DNA of 14,152 nt, taken from contig JAGGYO010000308.1 of the NCBI GenBank assembly GCA_021162505.1, positions 1 to 14,152 on the forward strand, given 5' to 3'. The position numbers and the translations under genes are program-made. Positions 1 through 6,929 of this stretch are shown piece after piece (the stretch's first letter is position 1; every line of letters starts with the position of its first letter). The notes beneath the pieces are model-generated. The model did not search any database and had not been told where the DNA came from. It worked only from the letters and a program-made list of their open reading frames with translations. This stretch comes from a bacterium. GTDB lineage: Bacteria > AUK180.

Positions 1-16
1 AAATAATATTGCGTAA

Positions 17-36
17 ATGTGGATAATATTCCACAT
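17..36. promoter_or_regulatory. Palindrome upstream of the ATPase promoter, possible operator
   Basis: Inverted repeat with 7-base perfect arms, ATGTGGA (17-23) and TCCACAT (30-36), around a 6-base AT centre. It ends two bases before the predicted -35 box of the next gene, where a repressor or activator dimer could bind. It has no following T tract, so it does not look like an intrinsic terminator. Regulator unknown; function is inferred from position only. Confidence 0.3.
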
Positions 37-38
37 AC

Positions 39-67
39 TTGACTCATATTGTTATTTTTGTTAAAAT
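39..67 (+). promoter_or_regulatory. Sigma70-type promoter of the DUF4143 ATPase gene
   Basis: TTGACT (39-44) and TAAAAT (62-67) are separated by exactly 17 bases. The predicted start of transcription is near 74, which gives a leader of only about 12 bases consisting mostly of the AGGAGA ribosome binding site (75-80). The same spacing recurs in three other promoters of this window. Confidence 0.6.
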
Positions 68-85
68 AAACAAAAGGAGAAGATT

Positions 86-1420
86 ATGAATTTTTTACCG
101 GATAAAACAAAATTGATCGAAATATTAAGCTCATGGAATCTTTGGAATAATAATGCAATTGATTTAGGGAAAATAAGAAATGAATATTTAGATAAGATAT
201 CATCATTTATAAAAACAGGAAAGGTAGTCACAATAACCGGAGTAAGAAGAAGCGGAAAATCGACAATTATGAGACAATTTTTGAAAAAATTGATAAATGA
301 AGGGGTAGAAAGCAAAAATACACTATATATAAACTTTGAAGAGGCTGCTTTTGGTAATTTAAGTTTGGAATTACTATTGAAAATGTATGAAGCATACAAT
401 GAAATTATTCAGCCCGATACGAAGCCCTATATATTTCTTGATGAAATTCAAAATATTCCCGCTTGGGAAAAATTTGTTAGATCATTAAATGAAAAAAAAG
501 AAGCTCATATAATTATTTCAGGCTCAAATTCGAAAATGCTATCGAAAGAATTTGCAACGGTTCTCACAGGCAGACAAATAATGGTATATATTTTTCCCCT
601 TTCATTCAGGGAATTTTTATTATTCAAAGACTTAAAGAACATTGATAATAGGGTAATTGCATTAAAAGGTAATAAGATTAGAAGGTTATTTAGAGAATAC
701 TTACAATATGGAGGTTTCCCCGAGGTGGTAAATATTAATGAGGATAATATTAAAATCAGGTTATTGGATTCTTATATGTCAGATATTATTCAAAAAGATA
801 TTATAAATAGATATAATGTTCGAAAAATAAAGGAATTTCAAGCTTTGATAAATTTTTATTTAGCTAATTATTCTGGTCAAATAAGTTTTAATAGTATAAG
901 GAAGTTTATTTCATTGGATACAAAAACCATAAGTGAATACACCTATTTTTTTGAGGAAACCAATTTAATCTTTTTTGTTAAAAAATACTCGAATAGTCTT
1001 AAAGAACAGGAGGTAACTTCAAAAAAAATATATTTCATAGATGTTGGATTTGAGAATCTGAACAAAGTATCCACTTCTGAAAATTTTGGAAAAAAACTTG
1101 AGAATCTTGTTTCAATTAAATTAAAATATATGCAACTTAACGACCCTTTAAAAAGTGTATATTTCTGGAAAGATATGTACAATAAAAAGGAGGTAGATTT
1201 TTTATTAAAAAGAAAAAATAGGATATCGGAACTAATTCAGGTATCATGGAATATTGATAATAATAAAACAAAAGAAAGGGAAATTTCTGCTCTGGTGAAA
1301 GGATTAAAACAATATGATTTCAAAAAAGGTGTAATTATAACCGAAGACATAGAATATAAAGAAAAACATCAGGGGTATGTTATAGAATATATACCCATAT
1401 GGAAATGGTTATTAATATAA
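86..1420 (+). CDS. DUF4143-family AAA+ ATPase with C-terminal nuclease-like domain
   Basis: Predicted cytoplasmic ATPase of 444 residues, a usual length for the AAA_14/DUF4143 family. Visible: Walker A GVRRSGKST (52-60), Walker B PYIFLDEIQN (114-123), the sensor-like IIISGSNSKML stretch, the family-typical LTGRQ...FPLSFREFL segment, and DIIQKDI at the start of the DUF4143 part. The C-terminus keeps EVDF (369-372) followed by ELIQV (382-386), the variant of the PD-(D/E)XK-like fold in which the catalytic E-x-K is replaced, so nuclease activity is doubtful. The start is fixed by AGGAGA six bases upstream. Cellular role of the family is poorly known; members are common in accessory regions and often highly duplicated. 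The gene stands alone with its own promoter and is A-rich in its codon choice (AAA, ATA, AGA). Family assignment is firm; function is not. Confidence 0.9.
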   Translation: MNFLPDKTKLIEILSSWNLWNNNAIDLGKIRNEYLDKISSFIKTGKVVTITGVRRSGKSTIMRQFLKKLINEGVESKNTLYINFEEAAFGNLSLELLLKMYEAYNEIIQPDTKPYIFLDEIQNIPAWEKFVRSLNEKKEAHIIISGSNSKMLSKEFATVLTGRQIMVYIFPLSFREFLLFKDLKNIDNRVIALKGNKIRRLFREYLQYGGFPEVVNINEDNIKIRLLDSYMSDIIQKDIINRYNVRKIKEFQALINFYLANYSGQISFNSIRKFISLDTKTISEYTYFFEETNLIFFVKKYSNSLKEQEVTSKKIYFIDVGFENLNKVSTSENFGKKLENLVSIKLKYMQLNDPLKSVYFWKDMYNKKEVDFLLKRKNRISELIQVSWNIDNNKTKEREISALVKGLKQYDFKKGVIITEDIEYKEKHQGYVIEYIPIWKWLLI

Positions 1421-1452
1421 AAGTAAAGTTTTGTCTTATCCTGAATTATTAA

Positions 1453-1563
1453 GATAAAGCGGTAAAATCTAAAATAGAGGTTAGAGACTTGAGGATAGAG
1501 GATAACGAAGAAATGGTAAAACAATTAGCAATAGGAAAAGAAGGATTAAAATATGAAAAATAA
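1453..1563 (+). pseudogene. Possible 3' remnant of a lost gene (open frame ending ...GLKYEK)
   Basis: A frame open for 36 codons reads plausibly as protein (KIEVRDLRIEDNEEMV...GKEGLKYEK) but begins directly after a stop at 1450-1452 and has only a late internal ATG (1513). It ends over the start of the next gene. The next gene itself ends EVIKYEKKPHI in the same relation to a following ATG, so this may be the surviving C-terminal end of a decayed tandem relative. I do not recognise the family and cannot exclude chance. A weak promoter-like pair, TTGTCT (1431) and GATAAA (1453), lies at its upstream edge. Confidence 0.25.
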
Positions 1564-2224
1564 TATTTTTAAAGGGATTTTGGTTGCTGTTTTAATTTCA
1601 GTTACAATCAGTGTTTTTGCATTGAGTGGAACAATATTAAAACCAAAAGCAGACAATAGAAGCATAAAAAAAGATGTTGTTGCAATAGAAATTGTAATTG
1701 ATGATATTGATAAGATGAATGTGCCTGTTTATGAATATGTGCCAAAGGTGATAACTGAAGGGAAATGGGGAACTGGTTCAGGAGAATTTGGCGGGCAATT
1801 AAAAGGTTTTTGTCAAGAACCTTTTAGCTTTACCGTTAATCATAATGGAAATATTTATATTTTAGATCAATTTAACAAATGTATACAAAAATATAATAGA
1901 AATGGGAAATATATTCATGAAATTAAAATTAGAGAAGATTGTGATATTGCTGTAGATCTAAGTGAAAATATTTATTTGAATTATGCTAATAAAATATATA
2001 AACATGAAAAAAAATGGGAAATTATTTGCCACTTATCAAAAATAATTTTAGAATACAATAAATATGGAAAATTATTATCGAAGATAAAAGTCTTGGCACA
2101 TGAAGAAAAAGAATATTTTACATTCAAATATTATGCAACAGGCCCGAAGGGAAATATAGATAGATTAAAAACTTATAAAAAGGGAGTAGAGGTAATAAAA
2201 TATGAGAAAAAACCACATATTTAG
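1553..2224 (+). CDS. Secreted short beta-propeller (NHL-like) protein
   Basis: 223 residues starting with a signal peptide (basic MKNNIFK, hydrophobic core to about residue 25, possible cleavage after FALS). After a spacer, PKVITEGKWGTGSGEFG is the kind of opening seen in NHL/6-bladed propellers, followed by about two blades: FTVNHNGNIYILDQFNKCIQ..NRNGKYIHEIK and IAVDLSENIYLNYANKIYK..YNKYGKLLSKIK, then a partial GPKGNIDRLKTYKKGVEVIKYEKK blade. A complete propeller needs six or so blades (300-400 residues), so this is a shortened or internally deleted member, and it may be non-functional. AAGGA about ten bases upstream supports the start. Ligand and function unknown. Composition is very A-rich, like the secreted genes at the far end of the window. 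Confidence 0.65.
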   Translation: MKNNIFKGILVAVLISVTISVFALSGTILKPKADNRSIKKDVVAIEIVIDDIDKMNVPVYEYVPKVITEGKWGTGSGEFGGQLKGFCQEPFSFTVNHNGNIYILDQFNKCIQKYNRNGKYIHEIKIREDCDIAVDLSENIYLNYANKIYKHEKKWEIICHLSKIILEYNKYGKLLSKIKVLAHEEKEYFTFKYYATGPKGNIDRLKTYKKGVEVIKYEKKPHI

Positions 2225-2312
2225 AAAAAAATTATTATTGAATTATCTAAAAAGCGAAAAAGGCGAGGTGTGGCCCCAAAAAAAATTTGACTTTTTTGAA
2301 AAAATAAATTAG
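2202..2312 (+). pseudogene. Small ORF, possibly the decayed 5' end of another propeller relative
   Basis: 36 codons, ATG inside the preceding gene's terminal KYEK codons. It begins MRKNHIFRKKLLLNYL, which resembles the MKNNIFKGILVAVL start of the preceding gene, but the hydrophobic core is interrupted by charged residues and the frame ends in the TAG that also forms the -10 box of the next promoter. AGAGG (2187-2191) could serve as ribosome binding site. A degenerate duplicate, a real small protein and chance are all possible; I favour the first. Confidence 0.25.
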
Positions 2313-2315
2313 AAT
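2287..2315 (+). promoter_or_regulatory. Promoter of the FHA gene, predicted leaderless start
   Basis: TTGACT (2287-2292), 17-base spacer, TAGAAT (2310-2315). Counting seven bases from the end of the -10 box puts the first transcribed base at 2322, the A of the ATG. No Shine-Dalgarno sequence is present between the -10 box and the ATG. The first 13 bases, TTGACTTTTTTGA, are identical to those of the promoter at 3890. Confidence 0.65.
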
Positions 2316-2321
2316 AATGAT

Positions 2322-3881
2322 ATGAAGAAGTTAAACTTAGGAAAGATTCTCAATGAAATAAACGAAAACCCTATTCGTGCAAAAGAACATGAGATCAAGA
2401 TCATTAAAAACGGTTCCATTCTCTGTACCGTATCCAAGGACCCGGAAGAGGTCTATGCCTTAGCAAAAACCATAATAGAAGATTTTTATCTTGCGAAGGA
2501 TAATGTTTTTATTATTGATAATAATGGCTATCTATCTTCTATTGGTCTTGTATTTGATCCGGATAATATTGATGAGATCGCTCTGTCCATTCCATATGAT
2601 AAAGGAGAGCTTCCTGACTTGAAGGCAATGGAATTTTCTGCAATATTTAAGGAAAAGATGGATACTTTCGATGAAAATGAGGATTTTAATAGGTTTAGGG
2701 ATACACTTCATTTTAATATTCTTTATGAGGGATTAAAGGGTCATAGAAGAACATTCAATATGCCCCTAATGCTTGATTTTTCCAAAAGCAAGGATTTTTC
2801 ACAAGAATATTTGGAATACTATGTGAACTTTATTAATGAGAATTACAGTGTTTCGAATATGCGCGACGATTTGAATTTAGTAAAATATTTTGCCGGTATT
2901 GCCATAAAGAACAAGTTGAAATTTAAAAGTATGCCCGAGCTTTTCGAATTCTTTGATTCCATGAAGAATTATGCGGAAAAACTCAATATTTCTCAGGATA
3001 AATTGGACAAGTTCATAAAGAAGATAAAAAATAAATTCACTAAATTCAGAGATCTATACTTTGACGGCACTCCCTTTACCGAGGAACTTTTCTTAAATCT
3101 CTCGTCCGTACATAATATAACATCTCTTTTTATTGAATCAGACGATGTTTCCTATAAGGAATTTGAATCATTGGTCATATTGAAAAAGGTTCTAACTGCC
3201 ATAATTACTAACTTTTCAAAGGAAATACTGCTTGTGCTGGACCTCAATGGTTTGCCCAATCTCTACAAGACAATTTCCGAGAATATTGATTTTTTAAAGA
3301 ACAGTCAGAATGCAAATATATTGATCATTGGGGATCCCAATTCAATAAAGACCATCCCTGAGATGGAAATCGGTTCCGATTATTTTTACTATAAGAACCT
3401 TGATGTTGATTCAAATTATACTCCTATTACCAAAGAGAATGTTTATGGAGAAAAGATCAAGGGGAATATGAACCTTTTGCTTAAAAGACCCGAATTTTCC
3501 ATAACAAAAAAGATAGGCAGTAATGATATTTTAAAACTCAAAATAAGCGATGAATACACGAAATATCTTACAAACAGCGATGCCGCACAAAAAAGAAAAA
3601 TAAGTAAACTCGTTGTTAAAGACGGTCCGCTAACAGGAAAAGAGATCCTTTTGAATGCTGATGAATATATATTCGGTAGAAATGAGTTTTTCCCTTCAAA
3701 TAAATTGATCTCCCGCCGCCATTTTAAACTTGAATTTGACGGTGAGAATTATTTTATTTCAGATACATCAGTAAATGGTACCTTTATTAATAATCAAAAA
3801 ATAAGTAAATCTGTTTTGACCAATGGTGATCTCATTACGCTTGGAAATAATGAGATCGTTGTCCTCTTTCAGGAAGAATAG
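2322..3881 (+). CDS. Cytoplasmic protein with C-terminal FHA domain
   Basis: 519 residues, no signal peptide or membrane span. The C-terminal ~95 residues are an FHA domain, a phosphothreonine-binding module: FGRN (451-454), SRRH (464-467) and NGT (485-487) match the conserved GR, SxxH and NG positions that hold the phosphopeptide. The first ~420 residues match nothing I recognise; around the middle, ILLVLDLNGLP and NILIIGDPNS are hydrophobic strand-acid patterns reminiscent of the late part of a P-loop ATPase core, but there is no Walker A. Expected role: recruiting a threonine-phosphorylated partner, possibly to the envelope machinery encoded just downstream. No Ser/Thr kinase is encoded in the window. 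The start rests on the promoter placed exactly one leaderless distance upstream, not on a ribosome binding site. FHA call is firm; the N-terminal part is open. Confidence 0.85.
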   Translation: MKKLNLGKILNEINENPIRAKEHEIKIIKNGSILCTVSKDPEEVYALAKTIIEDFYLAKDNVFIIDNNGYLSSIGLVFDPDNIDEIALSIPYDKGELPDLKAMEFSAIFKEKMDTFDENEDFNRFRDTLHFNILYEGLKGHRRTFNMPLMLDFSKSKDFSQEYLEYYVNFINENYSVSNMRDDLNLVKYFAGIAIKNKLKFKSMPELFEFFDSMKNYAEKLNISQDKLDKFIKKIKNKFTKFRDLYFDGTPFTEELFLNLSSVHNITSLFIESDDVSYKEFESLVILKKVLTAIITNFSKEILLVLDLNGLPNLYKTISENIDFLKNSQNANILIIGDPNSIKTIPEMEIGSDYFYYKNLDVDSNYTPITKENVYGEKIKGNMNLLLKRPEFSITKKIGSNDILKLKISDEYTKYLTNSDAAQKRKISKLVVKDGPLTGKEILLNADEYIFGRNEFFPSNKLISRRHFKLEFDGENYFISDTSVNGTFINNQKISKSVLTNGDLITLGNNEIVVLFQEE

Positions 3882-3889
3882 ATTATTTC

Positions 3890-3918
3890 TTGACTTTTTT
3901 GACAATAATAAGTATAAT
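3890..3918 (+). promoter_or_regulatory. Promoter of the PASTA gene, predicted leaderless start
   Basis: TTGACT (3890-3895), 17-base spacer, perfect TATAAT (3913-3918), beginning nine bases after the FHA stop codon. The predicted first transcribed base is 3925, which is the A of an ATG in frame with the PASTA protein. The distance from the -35 box to the ATG (35 bases) is identical to that of the FHA promoter. It probably also drives the downstream overlapping genes. Confidence 0.7.
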
Positions 3919-3924
3919 TTACCT

Positions 3925-4899
3925 ATGTGGAATAAAGTCTTGAAATTTTTCATTATCCTTACACTATTGATCATATTTGGATTGACATTTATTTGGAGCA
4001 TTTCCCTATTCATTGTAAAGAAAGAGGTCGTTGTACCCAATGTGGTGAATATGAACCTAAAGTCGGCGCAGCGTCTTTTGAAGGAACATCATCTTAGATT
4101 TGTTATTGAAGGTAATGATATAGGGAGTTTAAGAAAAAACAAGATAAAATTTACCAATGTGGAGATATTAAATCAATTTCCTCATTCAGGTGAAAGGATA
4201 TTGAAAAAATTTAAGATCAGTTTATTTATCAGGATTATTGAAGAAACGACCAAAGTGCCATGTCTCATCGGGCTTGATAGTGTTAATGCTAAATTTGAGA
4301 TTGAGAATTCCGACCTTTCGGTGGGAGAAATTTCATATGTTCGTTCCAAGGTTAACCTTAGGGATAAGGTGATCTATCAGGAACCCATTGCCGGAACCTC
4401 TGTTAATAAGGGGAGTACCATAAGTTATAGCATAAATTCGGGAATATTAAAAAAATATGTACTTGTTCCATATTTCATGAACAATGATCTCGAGTATGTT
4501 AAACCCTCTATTGAACAATTGGGACTTATCTTGGGAAATAACCCTCCCAGCGGTGAGATCGTTTCTCAATCGCTTATTCCGGGAGATATTGTATCATTAA
4601 ATTCTCCAATTGTTTTCGATGTTATCGATAAAAGCAAAAAAGCTACAAGAACAAAAATTATTCCCGTTAATACCTCGATTAACAAAAAGAAATTTTATAT
4701 CATCAATTATACTTTCTCATCATTTATGGGTTCGCGTAGGGGAAAGGTCTATGTAAGCTATGATGGTAAGCGAGAGCAATTATTGAACAAAAATATTAAA
4801 GCGGGTTATAATTTCAGAAAATTGATCACTTATGGGAATAATGCCAAAGTAGAGATATATCTTGACGGTAAAAAGATATTTACCAAGGAATTGAAATGA
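3925..4899 (+). CDS. Membrane-anchored protein with three PASTA domains
   Basis: 324 residues from the ATG at 3925. A short N-terminus (MWNKVLK) and one membrane span to about residue 31 put the rest outside the cytoplasm. Three PASTA units follow: VVVPNVVNMNLKSAQ from residue 35, VPCLIGLDSVNAK from about 109, and VLVPYFMNNDLEY from about 178, each with the typical closing P-G...V-S..S-I pattern (for example QEPIAGTSVNKGS). A lysine-rich C-terminal beta-like segment ends in a second conserved-looking YDGKR/YLDGKK pair. PASTA domains bind peptidoglycan fragments or beta-lactam-like ligands, usually on PknB kinases or PBPs; here there is no kinase or transpeptidase part. An upstream in-frame ATG at 3823 would add 34 residues overlapping the FHA gene and would contain the promoter; I reject it because it would push the membrane span inward. 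The stop overlaps the PBP start (ATGA), so the two are translationally coupled. Confidence 0.85.
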   Translation: MWNKVLKFFIILTLLIIFGLTFIWSISLFIVKKEVVVPNVVNMNLKSAQRLLKEHHLRFVIEGNDIGSLRKNKIKFTNVEILNQFPHSGERILKKFKISLFIRIIEETTKVPCLIGLDSVNAKFEIENSDLSVGEISYVRSKVNLRDKVIYQEPIAGTSVNKGSTISYSINSGILKKYVLVPYFMNNDLEYVKPSIEQLGLILGNNPPSGEIVSQSLIPGDIVSLNSPIVFDVIDKSKKATRTKIIPVNTSINKKKFYIINYTFSSFMGSRRGKVYVSYDGKREQLLNKNIKAGYNFRKLITYGNNAKVEIYLDGKKIFTKELK

Positions 4900-6929
4900 A
4901 AAAGAAACTAAGGATATTATTAACCTTATTAGCTTCGTCTCTATTGCTTGCTTTCATTAGCGGTTTTATTCTCATTACTTTTATTAATAGTATGAAGTTT
5001 ACCATTGATCTTTCACAGTATCAACCCAAAGAGCTTACAAAGATCTATGATGCATCGGGTAGTTTATTATTCAATTTATATGCTGAAAAGAGGGAACTTG
5101 TAAGATTGAAAAATCTTCCGGAATTCGTACCTAATGCTGTGATAGCTATTGAAGACAGGGATTTTTATTCTCATAAGGGGATAAGCACAAGGGGATTGAT
5201 GCGTGCTTTTGTCCACGATATAACGACATTTTCCATGTCGCAGGGCGGTTCCACCATTACCCAGCAATTGGCAAAAAATATGACCAATAAAGCGCAAAAA
5301 AGAATTACAAGAAAAATAAACGAAGCCCTCTTTGCATTGAAGATCGAGATGAACTATACAAAGAACCAAATAGTAGAATTGTATATAAACCAGATAAATT
5401 ATGGATACGGTATATGGGGAATAGCAATGGCATCTCAAGCATTTTTTAATAAAACCCCTTCCGAACTCACCTTGGCACAAGCTGCATTGCTGGCGGGTTT
5501 ACCCCAGCTTCCTGGGTATTACAACCCTCATAAGTATCTGGACAGGGCTATTAGACGACAAAGGATCGTTTTGAAAAAAATGCTTGAATATAAATTTATC
5601 ACTAAAAGGAATTATGATGATGCACTTAAAGAAAAAATAATAATTTCAAATAAAAAGAAAAAGGCAGAGGAGATAGCTCCTTATTTCAAAGATCATATAG
5701 TTACATATTTATTGAAAAAATACGGTTATAAAGCGACATTTAACGGTGGATTAAAGGTTTATACCACCTTGCGGCGTGATGTTCAGGTCAGCTTAAGGAA
5801 TAGTTTGTCTAAAAGCAAAAAGCAGGGTGGGATCATTACACTTGATCCTAGAACCGGCGCAATTCTCGGTATGGTTGGCGGGAAGAATTATTCTGAAAAT
5901 AAGTTCAACCGTGTAACACAAGCCAAAAGGCAATGTGGTTCCGCTTTTAAAATATTTCTTTACACTACATATATTGGTCATAGGATAGGTACCCTTGCAG
6001 ATCTTTGGAATGATACTCCAATCCATTTCCCCTCTATTTCTTCAAGTAGCAAAACCAAAAAATTGTATATCAACGAAGATGAGCCGAATGAGGATGAAGA
6101 GACAAAAAGATTACTTGGTTGGATCCCTCATGATTATTCAAAATATTCCGGTCCAAGTATTGTTTATGATGCTATCAGGGAATCAATAAATATCATTGCA
6201 ATAAAGGTTCTTTTAGCCACCGGTATTAATGAAGTGATAAAAACCGCACACCAAATGGGTATAAAGTCATTTCTGAAGCCCGTTGTTTCACTGCCATTAG
6301 GTGCTAATGAAGTGACACCCCTTGAAATGGCGGATGCTGTTTCACCTTTGGCAAATGGCGGATTCAGGGTGGAACCATTTTCCATTGAAAAGATCGAGAA
6401 TGCAAGGGGTGATATCATTGAATCTCATAAAATAATAAAAAGAAAGGTTCTTGATGGACAAACAGTATATGTAATGGATTGGGCTTTGAAGAATGTAGTA
6501 AGGCATGGTACAGGCAGAAGGGCTTATATCAAAGGTTATCCCATTGCGGGAAAAACAGGCACTACCAACAATTTTACGGATGCTTGGTTTGTGGGTTTTA
6601 CACCCAATTATGTTACTATTGTTTATGTCGGAAATGATGATCCTTCAAAAACATTGGGATACGGAAGATCCGGTGGTATAGTTGCAGCTCCTATTTGGAA
6701 AAGAGCAATGCTCCCCATTTTAAAAAAGGATGTTCCACTTGATTTCCCAATATCCAAGGATATTGTTTTTAAGATCATTGATAGAAATACGGGTTTTGTT
6801 GCTACCGGTCAAACCAGAAGGAGAATTCTATTGCCGTTTATAAAGGGAACAGAGGTTACGAAGAAGAGCTTGGGTAAAAAAGAAGATCTTCTCTGGAATA
6901 ATTTGAAGGATATAAAATGGTTAGAATAA
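4896..6929 (+). CDS. Class A penicillin-binding protein 1A (glycosyltransferase/transpeptidase)
   Basis: Bifunctional peptidoglycan synthase of 677 residues. An N-terminal membrane span (about 5-31) is followed by a GT51 glycosyltransferase that polymerises lipid II: EDRDFYSH with E86 catalytic, GGSTITQQ (117-124), the RKINEAL..IEMNYTKNQIVELYINQINYG block, and FFNKTPSELTLAQAALLAGLPQLPGYYNPH. The transpeptidase domain has all three catalytic motifs: S349-AF-K352 with the nucleophile serine, S430-I-N432, and KTGT (553-556). It should therefore both polymerise and crosslink. It is somewhat shorter than proteobacterial PBP1A and lacks an obvious OB insert. It starts in the ATGA overlap with the PASTA gene and ends 13 bases inside the TPR gene. 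The tight link to FHA and PASTA genes suggests regulated peptidoglycan synthesis. Confidence 0.95.
   Translation: MKKKLRILLTLLASSLLLAFISGFILITFINSMKFTIDLSQYQPKELTKIYDASGSLLFNLYAEKRELVRLKNLPEFVPNAVIAIEDRDFYSHKGISTRGLMRAFVHDITTFSMSQGGSTITQQLAKNMTNKAQKRITRKINEALFALKIEMNYTKNQIVELYINQINYGYGIWGIAMASQAFFNKTPSELTLAQAALLAGLPQLPGYYNPHKYLDRAIRRQRIVLKKMLEYKFITKRNYDDALKEKIIISNKKKKAEEIAPYFKDHIVTYLLKKYGYKATFNGGLKVYTTLRRDVQVSLRNSLSKSKKQGGIITLDPRTGAILGMVGGKNYSENKFNRVTQAKRQCGSAFKIFLYTTYIGHRIGTLADLWNDTPIHFPSISSSSKTKKLYINEDEPNEDEETKRLLGWIPHDYSKYSGPSIVYDAIRESINIIAIKVLLATGINEVIKTAHQMGIKSFLKPVVSLPLGANEVTPLEMADAVSPLANGGFRVEPFSIEKIENARGDIIESHKIIKRKVLDGQTVYVMDWALKNVVRHGTGRRAYIKGYPIAGKTGTTNNFTDAWFVGFTPNYVTIVYVGNDDPSKTLGYGRSGGIVAAPIWKRAMLPILKKDVPLDFPISKDIVFKIIDRNTGFVATGQTRRRILLPFIKGTEVTKKSLGKKEDLLWNNLKDIKWLE

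Noticed and set aside
1431..1460. Hairpin or promoter after the ATPase gene
   Set aside because: TCTTA/TAAGA arms are only five bases and AT-rich with no T tract, so a terminator is not supported; the TTGTCT/GATAAA promoter pair is too weak to list.
5076..5480. Minus-strand open frame of 134 codons
   Set aside because: Lies entirely opposite the well-supported PBP1A gene, with no signals of its own.
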